Of a stretch of 33,615 bases of DNA, positions 25,143-33,116 are shown one piece after another. Position numbers and translations under genes: made by a program. The stretch comes from Clostridia bacterium (lineage in GTDB: Bacteria; Bacillota; Clostridia; Lutisporales; Lutisporaceae). The stretch spans positions 1 through 33,615 of the forward strand of contig DASPIR010000015.1 of NCBI GenBank assembly GCA_035628995.1, read 5' to 3'. Positions within the stretch are counted from its first letter, which is position 1. Each line of letters starts with the position of its first letter. Under the pieces are notes generated by a model. It searched no databases. It saw only the letters and a list, made by a program, of their open reading frames with translations, and was not told the DNA's origin.

Positions 25143-25220
25143 GAAGAAAAACCATTATCAGATTGAATAGGGCTTTGTTTCTTTACTGAATTATTCTGCA
25201 ACTATAGGTAAATAATAGTA

Positions 25221-25249
25221 TTGAACACACATTTTAAAAATGTTATAAT
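25221..25249 (+). promoter_or_regulatory. tRNA promoter
   Basis: TTGAAC (25221-25226), 17-bp spacer, TATAAT (25244-25249) with an upstream TG. Near-consensus sigma-A promoter 14 bp before the tRNA. Confidence 0.8.
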
Positions 25250-25262
25250 ATCAAAGTAACAT

Positions 25263-25339
25263 GGGTGGTTAGCTCAGTTGGTATGAGCACTACGTTGACA
25301 TCGTAGGGGTCGCTGGTTCGAGCCCAGTACTACCCACCA
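25263..25339 (+). tRNA. tRNA-Val (anticodon GAC)
   Basis: Full cloverleaf of 77 nt including encoded CCA: acceptor GGGTGGT/ACTACCC (one G-T pair), D-stem GCTC/GAGC, anticodon stem CTACG/CGTAG with loop TTGACAT (anticodon GAC), T-stem GCTGG/CCAGT around TTCGAGC, discriminator A. It borders the accessory region to the right. Confidence 0.95.
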
Positions 25340-25350
25340 TTAAGAATATT

Positions 25351-25388
25351 AACTCCTTATTCATTGAAGAATAAGGAGTTTTTGTTTT
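25351..25388 (+). terminator. intrinsic terminator of tRNA
   Basis: Perfect 12-bp stem AACTCCTTATTC / GAATAAGGAGTT, loop ATTGAA, then TTTGTTTT. Confidence 0.9.
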
Positions 25389-25456
25389 ATTATGATAGCA
25401 TCTTGAATTATAAAATGGAAAAGGGTTTACATATTTCAATAACCTAACAACCTTTG

Positions 25457-25469
25457 TACCTGGCACCTA
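25457..25469 (+). repeat. left member of 11-bp inverted pair (CCTGGCACCTA)
   Basis: TACCTGGCACCTA; its core is the perfect inverse of TAGGTGCCAGG at 26890-26900. The preceding bases (ATAACCTAAC) resemble the right arm of the ~70-nt hairpin repeats at 27053, 28691 and 30656, so this may be a half copy. Confidence 0.5.
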
Positions 25470-25760
25470 AGACTTAAATTAATAATAGATATGTAAACAT
25501 AAACCTTGAACGAAGTGGTATATGTATATATCAAAATTTCAGGAGTATCTAGGATACATAATCTAAACCATAGCTGGATAAAATTGCATATTTAAGGGTG
25601 GAATGTTAAAATTATTGTAGTACAGTTTCTTAAAAAATGTTCAAGCCCAGTGACTGTAATAATTTTGCGATTATCTAAATATATTGGTATTCCTTAATCC
25701 ATAGAGTTAGGATAAGTATGGTTATAATGGGAAGTTGGGTTATGGGAAAAAGTGGAGGCA

Positions 25761-25934
25761 ATGATTATATTAGCTATGTCAAATAACTGATATAGTGGAG
25801 ATATACGAAACAAGTTCGTGAATGCATCCCAAATTTTAGGTATTCACGAATCTTTGGTTCGTAAATACAGTAGTTATCGGAAAGAGGAGGCATGGTCGCC
25901 ACGTCCTGTGGCGGTTATGATATTGGACGTATAA
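25761..25934 (+). pseudogene. possible helix-turn-helix gene remnant with in-frame TGA
   Basis: In the otherwise gene-free 25390-25968 stretch, one frame is open except for a TGA at codon 10. The part after it reads VNASQILGIHESLVRKYSSY, which looks like a helix-turn-helix. GGAGG lies just before the first ATG. Too short and damaged to name; it may be chance. A CGCCAC-GTCCT-GTGGCG hairpin lies near its end (25897-25913). Confidence 0.2.
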
Positions 25935-25983
25935 TCTATTTGGCGTGATACTAAAATGTTAATAAGAGGTGGATGGTATTAAT

Positions 25984-26877
25984 ATGTTAAGAAAAGTATG
26001 TAATTATCTATTTTGGATTTTTATGATTATCAGTATTTATGGATTAGTAAGGTATTCTAATCTAACTGTAATAGACTTACCTTTTAATATAGAAAGTATT
26101 TTTATTAAACCAACAAATTCAGATGGTATTTTTATAGACTTATCAATCGGATATATTGTTAGTGCTATATTTTATTTAATGATTGTATTTTATCCTGAAA
26201 AGGTACGAAAGAATAAAGTTACAAAAGTTGCTTTAGCAGAATTCTCAACTGTTTGTACAGATGCAATGATATTAATTATTTTGATATATAAAAATGTTTC
26301 TTTGAAATCTGAATGGAATTATAAACATTTAACAGATGATAAAGTGTTCTTTGATAAAAATTTTTATAATAGAATGCAGCGCTTTGATGTGTACAAAACA
26401 GCAGATACACTTTTGTGTCAGAAAGAAGAACCATTCGATATTATTACTTGGGATGAAAAATTACAAAATGATCTAGATGATTTTGTGAAGCGAATCGATG
26501 TGACACTAAATAGATATTTGTATTTTTTAGATGATGAGATAATTGATAGTGCCTTGGCCTTCCAAAAGAATAACTTTATAACTGCATATTTAGGATTACC
26601 CACAAATGATTTAGGGATGTCCTATAGCGGAGTAAATGGGAAAAAATATTCAGATAGAATACCACTCCATTTATTCATAAATAATGTGGGCGATAGAAAA
26701 ATGGTACCAATTTTTGGAGCTAACGATTTATGTGATAATAGTAAGATATTAAATAGTTATGTTGATACTTTACTCGAATTGAGAAATCATTGTTATAATA
26801 TAACAGGATTTCATAAGGATATAGCATTTAAGCTTTTTTGTGAAGATATATGTGGGGAATATGGAATAGCAATATAG
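25984..26877 (+). CDS. unknown membrane protein in AT-rich cassette
   Basis: Protein of 297 residues with no family I recognise. ATG 25984 is chosen with AAGAGGTGG about 12 bases upstream; GTG 25969 is an alternative without a clear ribosome site. Three hydrophobic segments lie in the first third (VCNYLFWIFMIISIYGLVRY; SIGYIVSAIFYLMIVFY; TVCTDAMILIILIY). The remaining ~195 residues are soluble and acidic/aromatic, with KFCEDICGEYG-like end motifs but no catalytic pattern I can name. It is flanked on both sides by the inverted CCTGGCACC words, which suggests it arrived as a cassette. It is markedly more AT-rich than the NRPS region. Confidence 0.75.
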   Translation: MLRKVCNYLFWIFMIISIYGLVRYSNLTVIDLPFNIESIFIKPTNSDGIFIDLSIGYIVSAIFYLMIVFYPEKVRKNKVTKVALAEFSTVCTDAMILIILIYKNVSLKSEWNYKHLTDDKVFFDKNFYNRMQRFDVYKTADTLLCQKEEPFDIITWDEKLQNDLDDFVKRIDVTLNRYLYFLDDEIIDSALAFQKNNFITAYLGLPTNDLGMSYSGVNGKKYSDRIPLHLFINNVGDRKMVPIFGANDLCDNSKILNSYVDTLLELRNHCYNITGFHKDIAFKLFCEDICGEYGIAI

Positions 26878-26889
26878 ATGATAAGGGTG

Positions 26890-26900
26890 TAGGTGCCAGG
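26890..26900 (-). repeat. right member of 11-bp inverted pair (TAGGTGCCAGG)
   Basis: Perfect inverse of 25459-25469. It lies 13 bp after the stop of the membrane-protein gene. Confidence 0.5.
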
Positions 26901-27018
26901 GAAGGCTTCGAAAAATTCCATATGAAAAAAATAAAATCAAATATCTGAAATTGCTGAGCTCTAAAATCATTTCTAAGGCACTTTTCTACTAGATATAATG
27001 ATTTACCATTCCTTATAA

Positions 27019-27050
27019 GTGAGACTTTTCAATATCTCACGAGTTTTTTG
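27019..27050 (+). terminator. possible terminator
   Basis: GTGAGA (27019-27024) and TCTCAC (27035-27040) form a 6-bp stem, followed by GAGTTTTTT. It is 140 bp after the membrane-protein gene. The rest of the 26878-27341 gap holds the hairpin repeat at 27053 and no gene. Confidence 0.4.
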
Positions 27051-27052
27051 GA

Positions 27053-27129
27053 GGTTTCCCAGTCACGACGTTTAGTCAGTTATATAAGAAAAAGCTAATA
27101 ATAATTGTCTATCAGTCGTGCCTGGCACT
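27053..27129 (+). repeat. hairpin repeat copy A
   Basis: Begins GGTTTCCCAGTCACGAC, has GTTTAGTCAGTTAT on the left arm and ATAATTGTCTATC on the right, and ends CGTGCCTGGCAC. It aligns with copies at 28691 and 30656, and with copy C it shares the GGTTTCC that also forms the IS end there. Confidence 0.55.
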
Positions 27130-27341
27130 AGATTTTACTAAAGCAACAAAACTTTAATTTACTATATAATATACAAACGGAGGGACTCAAATCAATATGT
27201 AGTAGTTTACAAATGGTAAAATATACTATAAAATGTTATTAAGAGTCTATCAATTAGTGTGAATATACTGAATAAGCCATACTCTTTTTTTGTTGTGTAT
27301 TAAATGTTAAGCATACTATTATCTTGTAAAGGGGTAAAAAA

Positions 27342-27611
27342 ATGAATACAGATACAAATATCAACGTTATTATACCTGAAGGTATAGGTGATCCTAAATA
27401 TTCAAACAGTTTTAGGACAAGCTTTAACGAAACTGATTTCCAAATTGATTTTGGACATCAAGTAGCTGGAGAAGATACGCTTAATGTTGTCTCGCGAATA
27501 ACAATACCTACTTCAGTAATGAAAAAGTTCGTTGTTACACTTTTTATGACAGCACAAAGTTATGAGAAACAATTTGAACAGGATTTAGGATTTGGTGGAA
27601 TAAAAAAATAA
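27342..27611 (+). CDS. DUF3467-like small protein
   Basis: Protein of 89 residues with AAAGGGG ribosome site. NINVIIPEGIGDPKYSNSF at the start, then DFQIDFGHQV, SRITIPTSVMKKFVVTLF and a C-terminal helix SYEKQFEQDLG. This order (short beta-rich domain, RI-x-x-(S/T)P-like turn, helix ending YE-x-x-F) matches DUF3467 as I recall it; the family has no known function. It is the first gene of a compact three-gene operon that includes a HEPN-like protein. Confidence 0.65.
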   Translation: MNTDTNINVIIPEGIGDPKYSNSFRTSFNETDFQIDFGHQVAGEDTLNVVSRITIPTSVMKKFVVTLFMTAQSYEKQFEQDLGFGGIKK

Positions 27612-27630
27612 ACTTAGAAGGGATGGTATT

Positions 27631-28230
27631 ATGATTACATATTTTGGAAACACTCAACATAAAGATATGAATAATGGCGAAAGTTTCATAAGACCAAGCT
27701 CCCATGTTCAGCAAGTTCCAAATGTTCAAAGAGCACAATATATTTTAAGCACCAATATAACTGATATAGACTCCAAACAATGGAAAGGCTTATGCAGTAA
27801 AATGTATAAGTCCGCTTTAAAGTCAACTATGGAAGGCTATGATTATTTAGGGAGCATCACAAGAACAGTCATAGACTGGGGCAGTGACAACAAGGTTGAT
27901 GAGAATTCTTTTGCCAAAGTAATAAGTATGATTAGGAGTAATTTTATGCAAATTTCACTCTTAGACATTTGGCAACAGGAATTAATTAGTGCTGTATACC
28001 GTAAAGCACACACTTTAAAAGTATATATATTTAATAGTCTAGGCTTTGATAGTTTATGGGTTATAGTAGATGACCCTTCTACAGATGTAATTTTAGAGTA
28101 TTCTGAGTTGTATATAGATGTAATAGAGAACTACCCAGATGCTAATTGCGATTTTATGGTATTTGGGAAAGATGAGTCCAATCAGTTCTCCTTACCAGCT
28201 GATACATACACTATAATTGTTAAGGAGTAA
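27631..28230 (+). CDS. unknown protein, middle gene of HEPN operon
   Basis: Protein of 199 residues with GAAGGGA ribosome site, 19 bp after the DUF3467-like gene. No family recognised. The N-terminal ~50 residues look flexible (PSSHVQQVPNVQRAQYI). The C-terminal ~90 residues look like an alpha/beta fold: AVYRKAHTLKVYIFNSLGFDSLWVIVDDPSTDVILEYSELYIDVIENYPDANCDFMVF. The strand-then-acidic pattern (VIVDDPS) and its position before a HEPN-like gene recall nucleotidyltransferase/HEPN pairs, but the GS-x10-DxD nucleotidyltransferase motif is absent. No membrane segment. Confidence 0.75.
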   Translation: MITYFGNTQHKDMNNGESFIRPSSHVQQVPNVQRAQYILSTNITDIDSKQWKGLCSKMYKSALKSTMEGYDYLGSITRTVIDWGSDNKVDENSFAKVISMIRSNFMQISLLDIWQQELISAVYRKAHTLKVYIFNSLGFDSLWVIVDDPSTDVILEYSELYIDVIENYPDANCDFMVFGKDESNQFSLPADTYTIIVKE

Positions 28231-28233
28231 GCT

Positions 28234-28593
28234 ATGCCTACTTTGAATGAACATGTTAACCAATATAATCATAATAAGAGTTTATTGAGTAATACAGTAT
28301 TCGACATAAACAATACTACTTATAAAGACTGGGTAGTAACTATTACATTTTATAACGCAGTTCATTTGATTGAACGGGAACTGGCAAAAATTACTACCCC
28401 ATATCATTCAGGAAGTCATACGTATAGAGAGAAAGCTATATTAAGAGAGAAAAAGTTGAAAACCATAGCAGCAAAATACCAAGCACTTTATAATCAAAGT
28501 ATTCGTGCACGATATGAGTGCTATAAGTTTAGCAAGAAGGATGTTGAAGGAGTAATGCATATACTTGATGATATAGAAAAGGCACTTACATAG
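28234..28593 (+). CDS. HEPN-like helical protein
   Basis: All-helical protein of 119 residues, starting 3 bp after the previous stop with AAGGAG inside that gene. YKDWVVTITFYNAVHLIERELA (residues 30-51), YHSGSHTYREK (57-67) and YQALYNQSIRARYECYKF (82-99) match a HEPN-domain group with the pattern DW(A/V)V...FY.A.H......H..R....L......Y..LY..S..ARY, recalled without a search. The RNase signature R-x4-6-H of toxic HEPN proteins is not visible, so it may be a non-catalytic or non-canonical member. It is the last gene of the operon, followed by a terminator. Confidence 0.65.
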   Translation: MPTLNEHVNQYNHNKSLLSNTVFDINNTTYKDWVVTITFYNAVHLIERELAKITTPYHSGSHTYREKAILREKKLKTIAAKYQALYNQSIRARYECYKFSKKDVEGVMHILDDIEKALT

Positions 28594-28606
28594 GCAATAA
28601 AATTTG

Positions 28607-28641
28607 AGAGTTTCAGCTATATCTAAGCTGAAACTCTTTTT
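28607..28641 (+). terminator. intrinsic terminator of HEPN operon
   Basis: Perfect 12-bp stem AGAGTTTCAGCT (28607-28618) / AGCTGAAACTCT (28626-28637), followed by a T run. Confidence 0.9.
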
Positions 28642-28690
28642 GCTATGATCCCACAAACTATTGATTATTGCACTTTCTTTAAATATTTTA

Positions 28691-28760
28691 GTGCCAGGTA
28701 CGACAGTTAAGCAGTTATTGATGAAAAAAGTAAAGATAACTGCCTAACTAACGTGCCTGG
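28691..28760 (+). repeat. hairpin repeat copy B
   Basis: GTGCCAGGTACGAC...CGTGCCTGG outer arms; AGTTA-a-GCAGTTAT pairs with ATAACTGC-c-TAACT; loop starts TGATGAAA. It directly abuts the left end of the IS. With the IS ends it accounts for the 28594-28920 gap. Confidence 0.7.
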
Positions 28761-30656
28761 GAAACCGCTGAAAAACGGCTATAAAAAATAAGATTTTTCT
28801 TCGGGTTGAATGATTATGCATTGGATTTTTTATCAATTACCTTTATATGTTAAAGTATCTTTGGTTATTCGTATATATAAGCACATATAGCACTTTATTG
28901 AGCTCCTTTACGGGAGCTCCTTAATTTTGTGAGGCAGCGAGGCTAGGCTGGCAAAGCAGGTTTACCATCCTGACTATATTACATGCCATATTTGCTAAAG
29001 TGATATGAATCTTCGCCCTGCCCAGCCTCAGATACCGGCATCTTCGTAGCCCATGATTTCTCACCATCGTTGCGAATCGTCGTTCTACCTTATATCGTTT
29101 GTTCAGGGCTTCTTTAAATGCTTCTGTTTCTACTCGTTTCATGTCATGAAGAACAGCATCATATCTTAGTGCGACCACCACGTACCTTCCACTGTGTATC
29201 TTATCACCCTTATACTTCTGTAGGCACTTGTCATTTAGAGGACAGCTCTGGCAGGTCGCTTTGGCAAATTTAAATTTGATTGTTTCTCTTTTTCCTACTT
29301 TATCATAGGATTGTATAAAATCTTTGGTGGCAATTCCATTTGGGCAGGTTACTTGCTTTAAATCTTCTGAGATAATGAAATCTCTTACCTTGTAAAAGCT
29401 TGTTTCTCTACTTGATTCTTCATAAAAATTTATGTTGGATATTATGCTATTGTCTTTTAAATAAGCACGGTTATTAGAAGTCCCATATACTTTGTCTGCC
29501 GTAATTTCTTCTGGCTTTAAACCTAAATTATTGTCAACTTTCTCTATGAGTTCTACAAGCTTCTTCTCATCGCCTATATTAAAAGGGGTTTGTACGGATG
29601 CAAGTATTATCTCGCTGTCCTCGTCTACAATGATATGATCTTTATATCCTCTTTTTATGTTACCCACTGATTTGTGCGCTATCTTTGCATCGGGGTCTAC
29701 AACGCTTACTATTTTATCTTTTTTTCCGTTGGTATACTGGTCTATGATATCCCACAGTATACCAAAAGCTTCTTTGTATTTTTCATTCGTTTGAAGTTCA
29801 TCATAGGTCTTAAGATAAAGGTACTCTGCATATTTCTGTGCTATTTGCAGATATTTTTTTAAACTTATTTTATCATCTTTCTGATATTCTTCTTCAATCT
29901 CATTCTCAAATTGTGCCAACTGTTGCTCTGCAAAGACTTCATTGAATCTTCGTAGTTCCCTTATGACCTTTCGGAAAGCATCACATATGAGTCTCTGGTT
30001 TGATGGGTAGTTAACATTCGCAGCTACATCTGTGGTATCGATTAAATATCTTTTGGATTTAACTATATCCTTTTCGATACATTTTCTGACGATTTCATTA
30101 AAGAATTCATCGAAACTTTCTTCTCCCATTCTGTTTGTTCTAAAGTGGCTGATTGTTGTATCATCAGGAATCTCATCATCTAAAGATAAGCCCAAGAACC
30201 AACGGAATGCAATATCTGTCTGAATTCGCTTTACTATCTTTTTATCTGAAAGAGTGTACAGGAATTCCAGCAGACAGATTTTAAGCATCATTACCGGGTC
30301 TTCCGAAGTTCTGCCTATTTCACTATATTTGTCTTTTACCATGTCGTAAACAAATGAAAAATCTATGATCGAATCTATCAAAACAAGCAAATGATCTTTA
30401 GGTATTAATCGTTCAAATATCATATGGGTGAATACATCAATTTGTGGATTATTTTTTCCTAACACAATGCTCAACCTCCGTATTTTCAACACTCTACATG
30501 CTCTAATTATACCATATTGAGAGTTGAAATCTAAGCATTTTATGGGGATTTAAAGGCATTTAAGAAGATTATGTATCTTAAATGCCTTTGGGCTATTGCA
30601 TAATTTGTAGTACATTTGTATATTTATTCTAGGCTACGCATTTTTCAGCGGTTTCC
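28760..30656 (-). mobile_element. IS1182-family insertion sequence, complete
   Basis: Perfect 16-bp terminal inverted repeats GGAAACCGCTGAAAAA (28760-28775 and, inverted, 30641-30656) enclose one leftward transposase gene; total 1897 bp. Both outer junctions lie in hairpin repeats of the same orientation (copies B and C). A GAGCTCC/GGAGCTC hairpin (28900-28919) follows the transposase stop. It appears intact. Confidence 0.85.
28921..30465 (-). CDS. IS1182-family transposase (DDE type)
   Basis: Transposase of 514 residues, full length for IS1182. GTG 30465 is chosen because GGAGG lies 9 bases upstream; an ATG at 30492 precedes it in frame. The N-terminal domain (FERLIPKDHLLVLIDSIIDF, YSEIGRTSEDPVMMLKICLLEFLY) and SHFRTNRMG are typical. 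Catalytic candidates are Asp in RYLIDTTDVAANV, Asp in VVDPDAKIAHK, and a Glu near the C-terminal RYKVERRFATMVRNHGLRR. A zinc-like group CxxC...C (CQSCPLNDKC) lies before it. TATAAT-like sequence on the minus strand (30511-30506) is a probable promoter. No frameshift or stop is seen. Confidence 0.9.
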   Translation of the reverse strand: MLGKNNPQIDVFTHMIFERLIPKDHLLVLIDSIIDFSFVYDMVKDKYSEIGRTSEDPVMMLKICLLEFLYTLSDKKIVKRIQTDIAFRWFLGLSLDDEIPDDTTISHFRTNRMGEESFDEFFNEIVRKCIEKDIVKSKRYLIDTTDVAANVNYPSNQRLICDAFRKVIRELRRFNEVFAEQQLAQFENEIEEEYQKDDKISLKKYLQIAQKYAEYLYLKTYDELQTNEKYKEAFGILWDIIDQYTNGKKDKIVSVVDPDAKIAHKSVGNIKRGYKDHIIVDEDSEIILASVQTPFNIGDEKKLVELIEKVDNNLGLKPEEITADKVYGTSNNRAYLKDNSIISNINFYEESSRETSFYKVRDFIISEDLKQVTCPNGIATKDFIQSYDKVGKRETIKFKFAKATCQSCPLNDKCLQKYKGDKIHSGRYVVVALRYDAVLHDMKRVETEAFKEALNKRYKVERRFATMVRNHGLRRCRYLRLGRAKIHITLANMACNIVRMVNLLCQPSLAASQN

Positions 30657-30724
30657 TAGGCACAACTGTTAAGCAATTATTGATGAAAGATTAGAATATA
30701 ACTCTCTATCTGACGTGCCTGGCA
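30656..30724 (+). repeat. hairpin repeat copy C
   Basis: TAGGCACAACTGTTAAGCAATTAT, loop TGATGAAA, ATATAACTCTCTATC, CGTGCCTGGCA. Same orientation as copy B across the IS, with roughly a fifth of positions different. Confidence 0.65.
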
Positions 30725-30748
30725 ATGTGAATTCTATTCTATAGAATA

Positions 30749-31765
30749 TTATTCACTATCCACTTGGACCGGTATATAAACATTCTTAAGCGGAATAATA
30801 GCCTTATACTTTGAATCAAGTTGTTCATAATGCTCTAAGACAATATTAATTAGTTCATCGCCATTAATTAATCTTAAATTTGACTTGCTCTTCGCAAATT
30901 CCTGGGCCTTCTTTGAGAAGCTATTCAAAGCAATGAATAGACCATATTCCCCAGTAGAAACATTTCCATATAGAGCCTGAACCTTATCTGGAGTAATGTC
31001 AGCATCGTTACTTTTCACTTGAACTTTGATAATTGGTGGCTCTAACCCTAGTTCATCTTTAAATGCGATAATGTCAATCCCACCATCTGCTCCTTCTGGA
31101 GTCACTCTGGTTCGATATCCAAGAATATTAAGGATATGTGCAACAAAATGCTCAAACGGATGCCCTTTCAACTCCTGAGTGAGTTTTTTTGTAATATAAT
31201 CTCTTGTACTCTGCTCAATTTCCTCTGCTACATTAGCAACTGTAATATCATCTTCAACAATCTCAGCTAGCTTTTTTCCTTCAAGCAGGGATAAAAATTC
31301 ATCTGCGTAATTTTTTACTTGAAAAAGGCTCAAAGCAGAACCAATTTCATATAAAGCTCCCTGTGAAAGGCTTGTTCTAGGGGTATGCTTAATCCATTCT
31401 ACTGCTCGCATATTAGGATAACTCTTTTCAACCCCTGGCTTGTATTCGTAATTACCTTTTATTTTCCCAATGTGAACTTGTCTATCTTGCTTTGATGGGT
31501 AGACAACTATATCCCCAATTTGCATTTCATGAAGAAAACGATACATCATTCCAGCAGCAACAGGTATAGCTCCTTTTTTTATATCTGGATACGCTTTAAT
31601 TACCTTATCTTTAAAACTATCACGATCAGCAGATATTTTGCTTAAGTCACCAACTTCTTCCCATCCTATAGCAACACATGGAGTACCCTTATCTAAGAAT
31701 GTACTATCAACCTCACCAAGGGCTCCTGCATGAATCCCCCATATTTTTGTCTCCAAATTAGGCAT
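30749..31765 (-). CDS. Mrr-type restriction endonuclease
   Basis: Protein of 338 residues. ATG 31765 is chosen, with GGAAGG 9 bases upstream; an earlier in-frame start lacks a spaced site. The N-terminal half (IWGIHAG...CVAIGWEEVGDLSKI...IGDIVVYPSKQDRQVHIGKIKG) looks like a PUA/EVE-like or similar sensing domain often found on Mrr proteins. The C-terminal half is a Mrr_cat endonuclease: HPFEHFVAHILNILGY, then GGIDII with Asp231 and VQVKS with Gln249 and Lys251, a D...QxK form of the PD-(D/E)xK site. Type IV enzymes of this kind cut modified foreign DNA. It is downstream of an overlapping pair of unknown genes on the same strand. Confidence 0.85.
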   Translation of the reverse strand: MPNLETKIWGIHAGALGEVDSTFLDKGTPCVAIGWEEVGDLSKISADRDSFKDKVIKAYPDIKKGAIPVAAGMMYRFLHEMQIGDIVVYPSKQDRQVHIGKIKGNYEYKPGVEKSYPNMRAVEWIKHTPRTSLSQGALYEIGSALSLFQVKNYADEFLSLLEGKKLAEIVEDDITVANVAEEIEQSTRDYITKKLTQELKGHPFEHFVAHILNILGYRTRVTPEGADGGIDIIAFKDELGLEPPIIKVQVKSNDADITPDKVQALYGNVSTGEYGLFIALNSFSKKAQEFAKSKSNLRLINGDELINIVLEHYEQLDSKYKAIIPLKNVYIPVQVDSE

Positions 31766-31929
31766 ATATTTCATCCTTCCAATAAATATTATAGACTCTT
31801 TTCCATAATCCGTTATACTTGCATCCGATTCCTGCATATACCTTTTTGCTTACAATCATGTACTTCTGTACAAAGCTTCTTACTTTTTCTACTATTGTAT
31901 ACTTTTTAGGTTTAAACTTACTGTATTGT

Positions 31930-32319
31930 TCATTTACATTTGATTATCTTGTATATCAGTCTAACGCTAAGCTGCAACACCCATAGGAACAACCACCATA
32001 CCCAAATCACAATGCAAAAAAAGGTCGTAGGTAAAAATTCAAAGTTCCATATACTGAATTTTGTACTCGCAATCAAGTCACAAAATGTAGGCAGAAAAAT
32101 ATAACCTGTGATTCCAAACAAAACAATCTGCGGAAGATTATTTACTACAAATCTTTTTATAAGTTCTTTTCTGAAATCCCTAATTGCACATTCTCCTGCC
32201 AATGGCTTTTTCATATTCAAATCCCTTATGTTTTCAGGATATTTTAGACCGAACAAAAGTGTAACAAAAACTAAGAGCACGCTTGTAGCTTGAATCACTT
32301 CAGTCAACGAAACATTCAT
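31930..32319 (-). CDS. small three-helix membrane protein
   Basis: Protein of 129 residues with three predicted membrane helices: VIQATSVLLVFVTLLFGL (~8-26), PQIVLFGITGYIFLPTFCDLI (~62-83) and FFCIVIWVWWLFLWVLQLSV (~98-118). A charged cytoplasmic loop (~28-55) separates the first two. The start ATG overlaps the stop of the upstream gene (ATGA), with AAGAGGTG as ribosome site, so the two are translationally coupled. No family recognised; a membrane effector or anchor for the upstream protein is possible. Confidence 0.75.
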   Translation of the reverse strand: MNVSLTEVIQATSVLLVFVTLLFGLKYPENIRDLNMKKPLAGECAIRDFRKELIKRFVVNNLPQIVLFGITGYIFLPTFCDLIASTKFSIWNFEFLPTTFFCIVIWVWWLFLWVLQLSVRLIYKIIKCK

Positions 32320-32924
32320 CTAGTCCGCACCTCTTGTGCTGCAGCAGTTTCTGGTTCTTCACCAACTCCGTAATAGCCACGTAGAACATTGAATGTATCT
32401 TCAGGAATGCTATGTACTCCATTTGAATTCTTGACTTTAACAATTGGCTGCAATTCAACCGCTTCAATATCTGCAATTCTTTTTAGTTCTTCAAGAAGAT
32501 TATCTGAATGAGTTATGACATTGTAACTGCCGTCATGTTGCCTTCGTGCATCTGCTAATACTCTTATTATTGAATTTCTAATCTCTTCTTCCAAATTATA
32601 TCTAAATTTGGTTCTGACATTACGTAACAAGGAACGACTTCCTGTATCGGTGAGTTGAAATAGCAAAGAGATTTCTCTTTCACTTGGGAATGTATCAATA
32701 AAATAATGCTTTAATAAATGATATAATCTTCTTTCCCTAATTTCGTCTCCTCTTGTAGGAAGCTGTTTTCCTAGAATCATTTCCAAATACTCGCACATAG
32801 CCGACTCACCTATACATGTCAACGCCCCTTGAAGTTCTTCATTATTTTGGCAGTTTAGTACCCCTCTTAACACAGTCTTTTCCTGATCATCAATAATATT
32901 ATCCAAGTCCATTGTAATATCCAT
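32316..32924 (-). CDS. unknown soluble protein, first gene of leftward group
   Basis: Protein of 202 residues with a strong GGGGG ribosome site. No family recognised. It is mostly helical; FPSEREISLLFQLTDTGSRSLLRNVRTKF could be a DNA- or RNA-binding helical unit, and RRQHDGSYNVITHSDNLLEEL lies in the middle. The C-terminus is alanine/glutamate-rich (EEPETAAAQEVR). It overlaps the membrane-protein gene by four bases, and an Mrr-type endonuclease gene follows 164 bp further. No membrane segment or catalytic motif seen. Confidence 0.75.
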   Translation of the reverse strand: MDITMDLDNIIDDQEKTVLRGVLNCQNNEELQGALTCIGESAMCEYLEMILGKQLPTRGDEIRERRLYHLLKHYFIDTFPSEREISLLFQLTDTGSRSLLRNVRTKFRYNLEEEIRNSIIRVLADARRQHDGSYNVITHSDNLLEELKRIADIEAVELQPIVKVKNSNGVHSIPEDTFNVLRGYYGVGEEPETAAAQEVRTR

Positions 32925-33040
32925 ATTTTTGCCCCCTTTGATTATTAGTGCTTATAATCAGCCTAGCACAACAAATTACATAATTCAACAAATATTCCAT
33001 TATTATTCACGCTATTAAAATATAGGATATTAGCTAAATT

Positions 33041-33106
33041 TAGAAATGAGTAACCAAATATCATCCAGGCCAATCTTAGAAATGAGTTAATTTTACTAGA
33101 AATGCA
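33041..33106 (+). repeat. three direct repeats TAGAAATG(AG)
   Basis: TAGAAATGAG at 33041 and 33077, and TAGAAATGCA at 33097. They lie between the leftward unknown-gene promoter region and a rightward TATAAT at 33117, so they could bind a regulator. Confidence 0.4.
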
Positions 33107-33116
33107 TGTATACTAT

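Noticed and set aside
27055-27072. 18-base identity (TTTCCCAGTCACGACGTT) to the lacZ-alpha / M13 universal primer region, suggesting vector contamination
   Set aside because: It sits in the left arm of hairpin copy A and aligns with natural variants in copies B and C (GGTTTCCTAGGCACAAC), and the flanks do not continue into vector. A raw-read check would settle it.
28691-30724. Hairpin repeats as integron attC sites (GTTAAGC and GCCTAAC words present)
   Set aside because: The order is reversed relative to attC (which starts RYYYAAC and ends GTTRRRY), and no integron integrase is in the window.
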